Assembly (NCBI GenBank): GCA_018296165.2
Contig: JACKQL020000021.1
Location: 248,001 to 312,000, forward strand
Direction: 5' to 3'
From: Termitomyces sp. T153
Lineage: Eukaryota; Basidiomycota; Agaricomycetes; Agaricales; Lyophyllaceae
Length of the DNA: 64,000 bases
Position numbers and translations under genes: made by a program. Positions within the stretch are counted from its first letter, which is position 1. Every line of letters starts with the position of its first letter. Under the pieces are notes generated by a model, which did no database searches, was not told the origin of the DNA, and saw only the letters and a program-made list of their open reading frames with translations. Positions 10,994-22,653 of the stretch are shown here, in pieces.

Positions 10994-11929
10994 TTTCGAT
11001 TTTATGATATTGACGACGAAAGGTAGTTAGAAATATGAACATTTTCTACCTCTATACTGTCAGCCGCTGCTTACGGAGGTTAGGTTTCATAGTGAGATTT
11101 TTGGTCAGTCAAAGTCTTCAAGACGTGGATGAGTCGTCCGAGGATTTTTTTCTCTTATTTGCAGGACATTCGTCTCGAAAATTTCTTCGCCCAGAGCTTC
11201 GCTGATCAGTCGTCAGAAGTCGCATGAAGTTCACGTAGACCTATTTATCTCATCCATATGCTCGCTCCCCATCTATTCTCTGCATTTGTTCCTGAAAGAA
11301 AGTCCCACAGGTAATGTTGTTTCAGATCTTAACATACAGTGAATTCAAACATCGTAAATATCCCGAAAGAAATTGCAGCTTCCAAATCTGAATCGCTAAA
11401 GAACGCAAAGTATTTTCTTATTGATCCACTTATGATTTTGATTCTTGAATACTTATTGCCACTAATCATACCCATTGACTCTTGCTTTCGAGCTTCATAT
11501 CGAAATTCTCCAGGAGATCGTTCCCCGGAGGGGCGGCATAAAATTCGTTTTCTAGTACGTATTCCTGGTCACAATTCTTCGAGCTGGGAGCATAGCTTGA
11601 CACTGAAGACACCTTCAAGTTTGGAACGCTTGGGTGTGTTCCGGTTCTGTTCAATAGCTCAAAGTTCAAATGTGACGATTCCTTTTGATGATACTAAAAC
11701 TCATGGACAAAAACGTTTCATCCAATTTTGAAAGCTGACAAGAATTGTGTGTTTGAGTCTGAGAGCTCTTGCATTGACTTTTCGTTAGTAGTAGCGTCAT
11801 GACGGTACTAGTGTTCCTTCCCAACAACGGCAAAAGCAATGGAATAGCTGAATGATCAATACAGAACATAGATGAATAACATATAGATACAAAGACGTTA
11901 TTTAAGCAAGATATATTCCACGAGACTCT
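10994..11929. other. Intergenic, no supported gene
   Basis: Unique, CpG-containing DNA. A plus-strand 130-codon frame (11,339-11,731) and a minus-strand frame with an alternative start (11,466-11,669) overlap each other. Neither has recognisable motifs or splice support. Confidence 0.4.
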
Positions 11930-12490
11930 TCAGATAAAATCATTGATGCTCCCTGTAAGAGTAGAAAGCATCGCGGTTGACGCGAGCACCATATAGGAGA
12001 GTATACATCCCGTTCCTGCGTTTCTTGTCTTTGTTGACCTACACATACAAAAGCCGGATATAAGATTCGAACGAAGCCAGATCACAGAGCAGAATGCAAA
12101 ACGAGCCTCGGTTGTGTCTGCTGGCTGCCTCCTGTTTCTGATGCTCAATACCTTCTTCAAGTTCTTGAACCACCGTGCGATAATGCCTCTACGCCTGGAA
12201 GGTTCCGATCGATGAGCAAGCATGAACGAGAGAAGAGCGCCCATGGAAAACCATACTTCGTATCCGCAACAAGCTGAGAAGCACCTTGATTCATCACGGG
12301 TTCGAAGTCCGCAATTGCATGTTCCGAAGTACCATTGTACCCGTTTGAGGCTAGCAAAGAGGTTATGCGGTAAGTATGACCCAGGAATGCTACAAGCAAA
12401 TATCGAAAACAGTAATACGCACATGATACCGCCCTTCTTGGCTTGACCATCGTCGGAGAGCTAGAACGGCCAGCGGGGAAAGCCATTACT
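11930..12490 (-). CDS. Probable spliced gene, structure unresolved
   Basis: I do not recognise the product. Minus-strand signals suggest exons. A short exon reading LSDDGQAKKGGI lies near 12,430-12,466, between a TTCTAG acceptor and a GTGCGT donor. A middle part lies near 12,265-12,370. A coiled-coil-like stretch HYRTVVQELEEGIEHQKQEA lies at about 12,130-12,195, after a GCGTAG acceptor. A last exon VNKDKKRRNGMYTLLYGARV...YREHQ ends at a stop near 11,945, after a TGTGTAG acceptor. The frame of the middle part can be read two ways, so I give no protein. Unique, CpG-normal DNA. Confidence 0.3.
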
Positions 12491-15400
12491 ACAGCGTGTG
12501 GAAACTTTCGTGACGATTATCTGTCTAGTAACTGTCGGCGTCGTATCCAACAGTGAGGGCACGAAGGTGAGAGCGCATCTGTCGGCGGCAATTTACACGT
12601 GATGATTTCCGTAGTACTCGGCGAGGCGAAAGGTCGAGGGAAACGTTGAAGACAGTTACGAGAAACGAGTAAAATTTGCCAACTTTGCAAACATTACAGA
12701 AAAGGGTAGAAAAAGACATCTTCGAGCTCTACAAAAATAAAGATTTAGCCACCAGAACCCAGGATGTAAATAGATAATTCGAATAACAACGAACCACACA
12801 TGTCATTTGAGAGGGTTTGAGACAGTGAGTAAAAGTCGCGCGTAATTCCAAGTGCGTCGCAACTTGACAATTTCAGGTGGTAATTTCAGATCGTGACCAA
12901 GCGTGAGGGAGACAAGACCAGGGAGAGAATAGATGCGAAAATGGCCTTTGTAGGCCTTCTGGTCAGCATTATGGCAGGCAACAAAGGAGAAGAAAGTAGT
13001 CGAAGGTGACATACGCCTTACATTAAGAACCCATCGGAATCTACCGACAGGGCTGTGTAGGGACGACTGTATGCTAGTGCCAAAAGGGGATAACACACCT
13101 TTTCATATCAATGTCGATTGGATCAACTCGATCCCATCAATGATCAGATCAACCAACATTTTGACACTTACTGTCAGCGTAGGACGGCTTGTTTATCTTT
13201 CTGTCGTTCCAATAAAAATCAAACTGAAACTTAACAGGCGGTCCACCTTCGTTGCCCTTGATTGAACTGAAGCGTGGAATCCTAAGCATTGCAACACAAA
13301 AACCTCTAGGCTAACACTAAGCGAACCCCAAACCGAACCTTGGCGTTAAACCAGCACGCAATGTTGCTCATGTTGGTGTATTTGTTGTTATTATTCCCAG
13401 TGGTTGTTTACACTTCGTGTTTGACAGGAACCAGGACACCTGTCAAGATCCTTCAAAAATAAGGTTCATTGATGGGTTCGAGTAGGACCAATCGACCCTC
13501 CCCCCTACGCAAGTGCGCGTCTAGATATCTTGATGTGGTGGCCACTGACTAGTTTCGCTTTGTTCAGCGCCCGACATTCTTGAACCATTGAACCCAAAAT
13601 GTCTATGTGTTCTGCTCAGGTTTTCTTAATCAGAAAGGGTACTTATGTATCTCCCCGTGTCACTTTGATGTCGGAATCACCCGCAGGACACCTTCTCGTG
13701 AGATTTCAAATTACTGAGTTCTTCCAAGCCATCGACCGCAAGTTTGCCTGTCATTTGATGGTAAGGTTTCTACTGTACGGTCCGTATTTGCCCGCGACTA
13801 CATATGGACAATGGAACATCGTGTGGATGTAGCCCGTTCATCCGTCGCATGGCAGTCCCACGAGTAGTGAGAGACCGACCTAAACCTCCTGAATGCCCAT
13901 CGGCGGTTTCACGGTCAGCTGTGTCCGCGAATGAGTTCAATCAGCCTGGAAGAGCATGGTTCGACAAGGCTGGTATGTTGAATCGTTGTCAACACCACTC
14001 CCGGCATGGGACTTCATGCCAATATTTTCAATTATGCTTGTACTTTGTCACTGCCTTGCAAAAATCCTCCTCTGAATTACTGGCATGGCTTTCGGATTTC
14101 ATAGGTCATTTTGTCACAAAGTCCTCTGCCTCTGACACAGCGCGTCCCTTCGGAGTAATGCTCAGGATTCAGAGTAGACCATTCTTCTCACATGTGCTGG
14201 TGTTTAAGATATCGGTCACACTGGGAGGGAGATGCGTGGAGTTGGGATATAGTAAACCAACCGGGCAAGATGACTGCTTTTAGGCCTTCTAAGATATGCA
14301 AAGACGAAAACAACCTCATGGTATCCTAGTACAAGTTAACCGGCAGATTCTGATGATATATATATATATATATTGGGGGTCTCTGTCACTGGCAGGGTGC
14401 GTTTAATCAAAATCGAGTCATTACAATCTCTGCCAGGTCGCCATCTCCGCATCTTTCGAACGTAGTATCACATCCATCTGACATCGCATTGGTAGCTGAC
14501 TTGAAGAAACTCGAATGACCTTGCGCCTTGACGTCACTGTAAAATTGTCAAGGGAAGGAAGAACGTATCGATGGACTCAGAGCAAGTAAACATTGAGATA
14601 GGTCATTTTTATTGTGGAAGTTGACCCAACAGAACTCCTGCCGACAGGCTCACATTTTTCTCTGCTGTTGAGATCTCCTATACTTCGCTTCCCTCCTCTT
14701 CTAGTAAGGGAGATTTGTGACCAAGGTTTCAATTCATCAGATAACCCAAGTTTGTTGCACCTGTAGACATATGGTAAACGCCCCATCTCGAGATGCCTGC
14801 AAAGATGGAGCAGATGTTGGAATTTTGGATGATCAGGGAAAGACGGGACATAACACCGATTAGTTAGTTTGACGATTCGTTCTGTTATGGTGGAAGCTCA
14901 TGTATAATCATACAGCTGTGAGAGGAAGATACGAGTCAAGCATGTAACTCACTAGCGAAGGAAGTCCCGTTTGATACACATCCGCTCACCCAACGTCAGC
15001 CAAGATGCCTGACCACGAATCAACCAGCCGCGACATGCATGGAAAGTAGGCCAACCACTACAGGTAGACGCGAATCAAAGAGGTCAACGGAGTCTGCGGA
15101 TGACAACTCGCCGCACTCGTAAGCTCGAACACTCACCCTTGAGATCCCCTTCCTAGGTACCCTTTATAGACCATCCATAAGTAGTGAATAGAGCGTCAGA
15201 CGTGATCCACGTGTATGTATATGCGTTTGAATAAGGCACGTGAAAGATGAGAAGGGAAGGCGTAGGATGCAGGTGTGTCATCAAAAACGTTTGAATGCGA
15301 CATGCTGCGGTGAAAATTCGAGTAAAAAGACGGGAGAGGGAAACGAAAAGGCATACAATATGTTAGGCCAAATTGTGCTGGCCATGTGTTGACAGGTGTG

Positions 15401-15796
15401 TGCATGGAGGGACCTGGAGTACTGAAGATATTTTCGGTGAGTGGTGATGGAGACCTTTTACAAAGAGACATGGCTAGAGACTAGCGGACAACTGATGGTG
15501 AAGAAAGGTACACGTGACAATAGGATCCGTTCAACAAGTTGTGCCTGCGGGCCGGTCAGTCTTGGGAAGAGGCCGGAGAAGGTGTAAGGCCGGATCATTC
15601 CGAAGCTTATTCTTTGTCCTTTGGATCATAGGACTCCGAAGCCCTCGGTTTCTCCTGACCGGTCCTCAACAGCCTGTCTCCGTATGTAGAGAAAACAGTC
15701 ACCGGTATACCCACAATTGCTCGATCATGTTGATATATATGCCGTATTCTCTCGTTGCGCGCCTCTCTCTCCCACACTTCTATCTTGACGTCTTCG
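12491..15796. other. 3.3 kb of unique DNA without a supported gene
   Basis: Several open frames exist on both strands (for example plus 13,804-14,283 and minus 12,803-13,096 and 15,196-15,471). None shows family motifs or convincing splice structure. An (AT)n tract lies at 14,356-14,373. No tRNA or rRNA gene was found. An 'ataggatccg' to 'tgatatatatgcc' stretch at 15,520-15,742 is probably the 5' region of the NACHT gene. Confidence 0.4.
14356..14373. repeat. (AT)n microsatellite
   Basis: About nine AT dinucleotides in a row within unique DNA. Confidence 0.9.
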
Positions 15797-18700
15797 ATGA
15801 CCTATGAGTCCGAGTCCGATAATTCGAAGTATGTTAATGTTTTCCAAAATTCTCAAGGTATTCACCAAATGAAATATAAACGACTTGAGAGTGAGTATAT
15901 CGTTATTATTAATCAACCCAATGTGTTTACCTGACGCTCAAGCGATATCTGCCGTGGACAATAAGAAGACCGGCAATTTAAAAAGACCTCTCCCTGCTCC
16001 GCCTTCGAGATTGAACAGAGCGAGTTCGCCTGTAAACAATTTATTGTTGCCTACTCTTGAGGTGGTTGAGGAATACCAATTCAGGCGGCCGTTACCTATG
16101 CCACCTGCGACCAGTCTTCCGAAAACACCTATCGCTCCCCTTAGGATTACTACCTCCCCGCGCTCTCTCACATCCTCTGTGGCTGTCTCCACACCCCAGC
16201 ATTTGGTGCATGGGATTGAAACGCCGCTCTCCCCAACGCCACTACCGCCCCAATCACTGAAGCGTCGCGTCTTGGCGCCAGTCATATCAGCCTCGCCACG
16301 CAGGACCCAGTCACCCGCCAATATCGACCCCCCGCCATGGTATCTGTCAGCTGGGTATGAACCATCAAAATCACTCATCCCGCCTCTCGAAATGAGCAGG
16401 TCACGGAGCTTTCACTCTCAGGATTTGCACAGCAACTCTGTGTCTTCTTTGCGAAGCTCCCACCACGAGGACCCCGTGAACCACGAGCAAACCACATCCA
16501 CTAATACGTTGGGCTGTCAGTTTCTATCTTCTCCAGACTCCGATTGGATAGTAGTTCCTCCGATCAATCGAAACGATCAGCCTATTGCTCGCCGTGATAC
16601 AGCGATTTATCCACTATCGACTCCATTGGGTAGCGGAATTTTTTCCCTGGCTTGATCGACTTTGCTGACCAAGGATTAGATGATCTGCGAATGAAGGCTC
16701 TGCTAGACATTGCATCATCTAGCACAGCTTTTGATTCAAGAGAGCGCTATCCACCGCCAAAATGTGGCCCCAGGACATGCCAAGCTATACTCAAGCAGAT
16801 CAAGGAGTGGATCAATCGGGAATACACTAAACCAGTTCTTTGGGTATATGGACCTGCGGGTGTGGGTAAATCTGCTATTGCACAGACCATTGCAGAAGAT
16901 TGTGCCCGCGAAAAACTCCTTGCTGCCAGCTTCTTTTTCTCTTGTGACCGTCCCGAGGGGAACTCTATCGACAAGCTTTTTATCACTGTTGCATACCAAT
17001 TAGCTGTCTCTATTCCACGAATGCGTGCTCCTATCTTGACGGCTTTCAGCAACGATCCATCCCTTGTCAATCGGGCAGTTTCTACTCAGGTGGAGGCATT
17101 GCTTATCACCCCATTCCAATCTATTGAAGTGACGGAACGATCATTTCCTTCATTGGTGATAGTCGATGGCATAGATGAATGTGCAGACCCAAACACCAAC
17201 AAGTCTGAAATATTGTATCAAGTTCAGCGACTTGTTAGCAACCGCAATGTTCCTCTTCGGTTCCTCATTCTAAGTCGACCTGACCATTTGATTCGAGCTA
17301 GCTTTGAAAAGTCATTCTTGTCTCGCTTCTCTGCCAAGTCGATTGAACTATCCGGTGGCGATTCGCAGTCCATCGAGGATGTGCGCTGCTATCTTGAGCA
17401 TGAATTTGATCGTATCAGATCTTCTCCAGAACATGAGGTATGGATGTCAAATATATATACACCATGGCCTACACAACCCGATTTGGAAACTCTGGTCGAA
17501 AGATCGGCCGGATATTTTATCTATGCCACTACATTGGTCAATTTTATTGACCAACCAGATTTCTCACCCGTTGAGCGACTCAATATCTTTCTACATGAAC
17601 GTTCGTCCCGATACAATCCATTTGAGGCCCTCGACAAGCTTTACTACCACATCCTTTCACGAATACGTGACATACCAGCCAACCCTCTCCGAATAAAGGT
17701 ATTTCCTCTGAATCACTGGTGTCGTCGATTCTGGCAACAGTGTAAAAACATTGATTCTGAGTCTTCTGCCGTTTCAAGTTCTGGCAGGCCGCGGTCAACC
17801 GTTCTTAAAGAGATTTTACGAGCTGTATCAGCTGGGATACCTGATGATGCAATTACGGACGTTTTTGGTATTGACCCCGGTCAAGTCTCGTTGACGTTTC
17901 GCGGACTACAATCCCTAATGATATCTCAATACCTTGGTCGTGGCTATGGACACCGTCCTACTCACCCTTTTTTTTACGATTTTCTGTATGATCCATCTCG
18001 ATCTGGAAAATACCACATCCGCCCACCAATCAAATCTGAACACCGGCAGGCATCGCAACCAAGTATTTCTACGCAGTATACAACTCCTGACATAGCTTTC
18101 CTATATGCCATTCACCAAAGCAACAACTTACATGAAACGCTCGCAGATGCAGGGTATACAGGAACTTATTCTCTACATTCTGGATTCAACCCCGAGACAA
18201 TTGAATCTCAAGAACCAGAACAAGAGATCTATATTGTCCTCGATTCTGAAATCTCTGATCAGTTACGTGCCTCGTTAGAAGACATAGCACGCCCCTTCAC
18301 AGGAATTGTCATAACCCCTTCGGATAACTTGGCACAAGAGGCAGGGATCGATGCTTTTGATCCAGGTCTCCACTCCGGTTTGGCCGGAATCAATCATCGT
18401 CATCTCTTGCAGCATGGTCCTCGAAACGGGGGTTATAGCTGGAAGGGCGACGGAGTGTATCATATGGACTACCCTGGGGGATCACATCAGAGTAATGATG
18501 GTAGCGGTGGCAGAGACGGAAATGGTGGAGACAGGAACAGGAATGAAGATCATATCTCGAACAGGAAAAGGAGAACTGATGGCAGTAGCGATAAGGATGA
18601 AGGCGGTGATCACGATGATGGCGACGAACGGCGTGAAAACATGGATGGTGATAGTAGTTACGGATCGATACGGATTCCGTTTTCTTCTATCATTTCCAGC

Positions 18701-19849
18701 ATAGATGGCGGAGAAAGATTTGACATCACTTGCCGTATTAGAGCAGTGGTGAGCTACAACTCCGAATCTCTACCCATGATTTGTTCAATCTGGTCATCAG
18801 GCTCACAAGTGTGATCCAAAAGTTTGGCCTGGTCCATCACTGGCAGTTGACGTGCAAAGACTTCATATAAATTCTAAACCGAATCGTTATACCCTGAGCC
18901 AGTGTCAGGTCTACATCTCCGCATCTTCATGTCGTACCAACATCATCGATTGGTCACCCGGAATCATACATGCAGAAGATGACAGTACATATCGGAAAGA
19001 GACAGGATCCACTCTACTGTCACGTTCTGTGAACCGTACCCTACCTTTCGACGATGAAATTGGTTTGATAAAGGGCACAAAAAGAACACAACAACCATGG
19101 GTAATTAGCTCTCGGAGACCAGACCGAGTCTATGGCATGACAAAAGACAATGAAAGCATGCTATGGAAATACACACGCAATCTAATCGGAGGATTCCGAC
19201 CAGTCACAACCGAGGATTTTGAGACACGACCGATGTTGATACTCGGGCTTGATGATGCGCCGCCCTTGACCCTTCCAAAGATTGAGGTCGAAGTACTCTC
19301 CTTCTGGTCATTCGAAAAACGATTCCTGACAAAGTTCCGCGTAAATAACTTACCACTTCCGGCGAACCTGAATTTCTTGCATCGGGTGTCAATGACAGTG
19401 GATTTGGAGACATTTGAAGGGTCCACTTCTGCAGTAATGGAAGGAGACGTCCTTGACAGAATACCTGTGCTATCTATCGAGGGGACTTCTGAAGAGTTTG
19501 ATGCACATCAACCCGGCCTTTCAAAGAATTCGCAGACTTCGAACATTGAAATAATGATTAAACAAGCAGTTGAAGGACGTGTGAACAGGCTGAGACCAGA
19601 AGGTATGTTGTCAAGCAGCACTCACACGAGCGGCGTTAATTTACGACAATTTTTTCGTTTATAGGTTCAAACATGCTTTCCCCAACATTCAGGCCCAATA
19701 CTACCCTTGCAACGGAGTACCCTACTCTATTTCCAAGTTCTTCAGGTTCGGCATTCAGTACAGAATCGGAGGTTGTTGCTCCTCCAAAACGCGAGGGTAA
19801 ATTGAAACATGTCATGTCCAGATACCTAAGTAAGATTGGAGTTAGATAG
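15797..19849 (+). CDS. NACHT STAND (NLR-like) protein, five exons, 1,278 codons
   Basis: Model join(15797..15890,15943..16629,16680..18748,18801..19602,19665..19849). All four introns (52, 50, 52 and 62 nt) keep phase: donors GTGAGT, GTAGCG, GTGAGC and GTATGT; acceptors AAG, TAG, CAG and TAG, with a CTGAC-type branch in the first two. An AAG acceptor at 16,673 would add two codons. The N-terminal 260 residues are Pro/Ser-rich with KRPLPAPPSR and RRPLPMPPAT, both SH3-ligand-like. The NACHT core has Walker A GPAGVGKS (about 318-325), Walker B LVIVDGIDE (about 419-427) and LILSRPD. LRGL-like FRGLQSLM and FYDFLYDPSRSG mark the end of the STAND region. The expected WD40, ankyrin or TPR repeats are absent. 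Instead there is an Asp/Gly/Arg-rich linker (about 857-920) and a roughly 350-residue unrecognised, beta-rich-looking C-terminus. STAND proteins are ATP-driven switches that sense ligands and trigger regulated responses. The role here is inferred. Confidence 0.8.
16630..16679 (+). other. Second intron of the NACHT gene
   Basis: It joins the proline-rich frame (stop at 16,653) to the NACHT frame, which has a stop TAG at 16,631 and no ATG nearby. GTAGCG donor, CTGAC at 16,665, TAG acceptor at 16,679. The alternative acceptor at 16,673 is also in phase. Confidence 0.7.
18749..18800 (+). other. Third intron of the NACHT gene
   Basis: 52 nt, GTGAGC...TCATCAG, phase 0. It joins DITCRIRAV to AHKCDPKVWPGPSL and bypasses the stop at 18,812-18,814. 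Confidence 0.75.
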
Positions 19850-20562
19850 AGAAAATTAGTGATGATATCAATACAGGAAGTATGAGAGAACACTAGCTCC
19901 TCAGCCTTAACGCCAACGACAGGTGCACGTACAGTTCTTTTCGAAGTACCGCCCTATACTAGTATAACCGTGAAGATGGCGGATGACAAGACTTATGTCA
20001 GATCGAAATTTGCGCCTTGTTAGGACTCGAGAAAGTCCGGCACCAGAATTCGTGTTGCAATTTTTGAAAGAGACGATAAAGCAAGGAGCCATGTCAAAGT
20101 AGAAATCAGGTCTTCGGTCATCACACGCGTCCAAGTAGAATCGTTTAATAAATATAAAAATTCGTGGTGATCGATAATTCGTTATCTTACATCGCCATTC
20201 GGTCGAAGTCAGTGAGAAGCAACAGCAGGTTGGGGTGGGGCCCAGGGGCAGGGTCATGACCCGCTGCCCCATTATGATGTACTCTAAAGCTCAAGTGACA
20301 AAGGCGGCGCTGGCGATAGCATCCACTGTTGTCACCACCGATTATCGCCGCATCTTGATGATGATGAATCTGTCTGACTCCCTCTGATTCCATCACTGTA
20401 TCTTGTTACTATTGTGATATTTACCTACACAAGATGACTGATGATCACTTATCAGGTCGCATTCATACTTACGGTTCTCATTGTGAAATGAGTAACGGGT
20501 CTCAGACTTTTATAGGCATGATGGGCGCCATGTTGCCAAGTACATTGATAACTATACCTTCG
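19850..20562. other. Intergenic between the NACHT and ankyrin genes
   Basis: 713 bp of unique DNA. A minus-strand frame of 121 codons (19,907-20,272) has no recognisable features. The last 150 bp are the likely promoter of the ankyrin gene. No repeats seen. Confidence 0.4.
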
Positions 20563-21417
20563 ATGAGCAAGACAGGTTAGCCTTCTGTCATCGTAACTCA
20601 ACTCTAATGTCTTTCAATTCTGATGTTCTTGGCAGAGGCGCAGCTCACTGATGACATTAACAAAGCTATTGGCAATGGCGATCTCGAACGCACAACTATC
20701 CTCGTTGACGAGTGGTCCAGTCTCTCTTCAACTCCGCTCAACATAGGCTTCCTTGACCTCGCGAGCCAAACCGGCTCTGGACCCATCGTCTCTCTTCTTC
20801 TTTCGCGAGGCCTTAATTCGAGAGTTTACACCGACGCTCTCATTTCTGCCTGCGAACCCGATTATAACGTGGACGTCCTCCAAGCTTTCCTTGACTCCGG
20901 CTGGGACATTAACACTGGCTTAGGATACATGGGCGATCTTCTCGCCCTATGCCTCAACTCGCCCTCCATGATTAAATGGGTTCTTGCACACGGTGCAGAC
21001 CCAAATCTGAACTACAACAACGGGTCGCACTCCGCTCTTGAGACCGCTGTCATCAATGAGTCTCCCGAAAGCGTCGAGGTGCTCATCGATATAGGCGGCG
21101 CACAGATAAGTAACACCAATGCTCTCAAGTTTGCTGCGCGCTTTGGGCGTACGGAGATGATTGAACTGTTACTCGCGAGGGGAGTCGAAATTAATGAGAT
21201 TCCGCGCCCGAAGTATGCTAACAACCTCATGGATTATGACACGGGGATGGGAACAGCGCTTCATCAGGCAGCAATAGCTGGCCAGCTTGATGCTGTGCAG
21301 CTTCTTTTGGAGAAAGGTGCAGATCCAAGGTTGAAAAATATCGTGGGAAAGACAGCACTCGAACTTGCGCGGGAAAGAAATCATGCGACTGTCGTGGATG
21401 TATTGGAAGGGTGGTGA
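20563..21417 (+). CDS. Ankyrin-repeat protein, two exons, 264 codons
   Basis: Preferred model join(20563..20575,20636..21417). A 13-nt first exon (MSKT) is spliced by a 60-nt intron (GTTAGC...TTGGCAG, with ctgatg upstream) into EAQLTDDINKAIGNGDLE. Starting instead at the ATG at 20,623 would give the same length with MFLA. The protein is built of ankyrin repeats: GPIVSLLLSRGLN, VDVLQAFLDSGWDIN, PSMIKWVLAHGADPN, SALETAVINESPESVEVLI, GRTEMIELLLARGVEIN, and the canonical TALHQAAIAGQLDAVQLLLEKGADP followed by GKTALELARERNH. No other domain or signal peptide is seen. Ankyrin arrays bind partner proteins. The gene lies 714 bp downstream of the NACHT gene on the same strand. Intact, CpG-normal. Confidence 0.85.
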
Positions 21418-21879
21418 TGCTGTTTTAATTCGTCGTAATGGGTATAGCCGAGAACGAGAGTGATACTTCACAATCTTCTTCATAATCTTCTAACCCTAAA
21501 CAGCGCATTGTCTTCTCAAGTTGCGGCACATAGAGCTCACGACATGTTGCCATTGCAAGCCGCTACGTCAGAACTCGGGGTGTGAGTTGCTACGACACCC
21601 GTTTTGTCTCAGTACTTCTAAGTCGTAGACGACGATACAATGACAAGCCTGTTCACATGGGGAGTTGTTCGTTCATTGTTTTATCTTCTGTTGCCTCAAC
21701 CCATGGATTTGAAAGGAATACTGCCCTGCAGCCGCTAGAGGACTACAGCAACATACTACTAGCAAGAGCCATATCATGTTCAGGCAAATTGAGTGGGTTT
21801 GGAAAACTTGCGACACTGGATTTCCTGTTGCCTGAGTAAAACTTGAAGTGACTACTACTACAAGTAAGTATATGACTCC
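21418..21879. other. Intergenic, transition to repeat DNA
   Basis: Unique DNA up to about 21,860, where CpG disappears and the minisatellite begins. An 85-codon plus-strand frame at 21,582-21,839 has no motif support. Confidence 0.4.
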
Positions 21880-22375
21880 AGACCCAACTCACTTCATTCA
21901 ATTAGGTCCTTGTGTTTTATCAATTCAATGCTGAGATCCAGACCTAATCTCACTTTGTTTGGTTAGGTCCTTGTATTGTTGTTAACTCAATGCTGAAATC
22001 CAGACCCACTTTCCCAGGAGTTGTTGCATATATTATAGAAACAAGCTACAGTCTGTGCCTTCAGCACAGGCCTGTGGCTCTTGCTAAGTCCCAGATCCAA
22101 CCTCACTTTGTTTGGTTAGGGCCTTGATATTCTAACTCAATGTTGAGATCCAGACCCAACCTCACTTTGTTTGGTTAAGTCTTTGTATTTGTTAATTCAA
22201 TGCTAAGCTTCAGACCCAATTTCATGTCATTTGGTTAGGTCTTTGTATCTGTTAATTCAATGCTAAGATCCAGACCCAACTTCACTTTGTTTGGTTAGGT
22301 CTTTGAATTTATTGATTCAATGATCCAGACCCAACCTCACTTCATTTGGTTAGGTCTTTGTATTTTGTTGACTAA
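21880..22375. repeat. About 60-bp minisatellite at the 3' side of the Helitron helicase
   Basis: The unit resembles 'gatccagacccaacctcact' + 'ttgtttggttaggt' + 'ctttgtattt' + 'gttaattcaatgct', repeated about eight times with variation. The array is interrupted near 21,998-22,090 by a Helitron 5'-end-like string (cccaggagttgt...atattataga) and a perfect hairpin ctgtgc-cttca-gcacag. The reverse complement of the same minisatellite occurs at 32,964-33,150. Confidence 0.85.
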
Positions 22376-22653
22376 GTGGTGCTTCCCTCTTACAATTTGA
22401 TATACTGAGATTTCATATATAAACCAATCATGTATCTATATAAATTATCAACAAAATACTACAATGTCCACCAGTATATATCAGAGATGCTGAAAATTAT
22501 AAAAGTTAGTACTAACCAAGGAATTATTTAAACTGTCACACTTACATTTGTAAACCATTAAGAATACCTATACTACATTGTCAGGCCATATACATTAGGT
22601 CCTGAAGCTCATAGAGGTTAGCAATTGCTTGCTTGAATCCATCAAAAGTCACC

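Noticed and set aside
12285..12320. tRNA-like B-box string GGGTTCGAAGTCC
   Set aside because: No matching A box, acceptor stem or cloverleaf could be drawn around it.
13599..14283. Two overlapping plus-strand frames of 77 and 159 codons
   Set aside because: Composition does not look coding, there are no motifs, and no intron joins them convincingly.
17699..17740. Possible extra 42-nt in-frame intron (GTATTT...ACAG) in the NACHT gene
   Set aside because: The frame stays open without it, the donor is weak and the length is below the usual minimum; kept as exon.
19907..20272. Minus-strand frame of 121 codons between the NACHT and ankyrin genes
   Set aside because: No recognisable domain and lies over the likely 3' and promoter regions of the neighbours.
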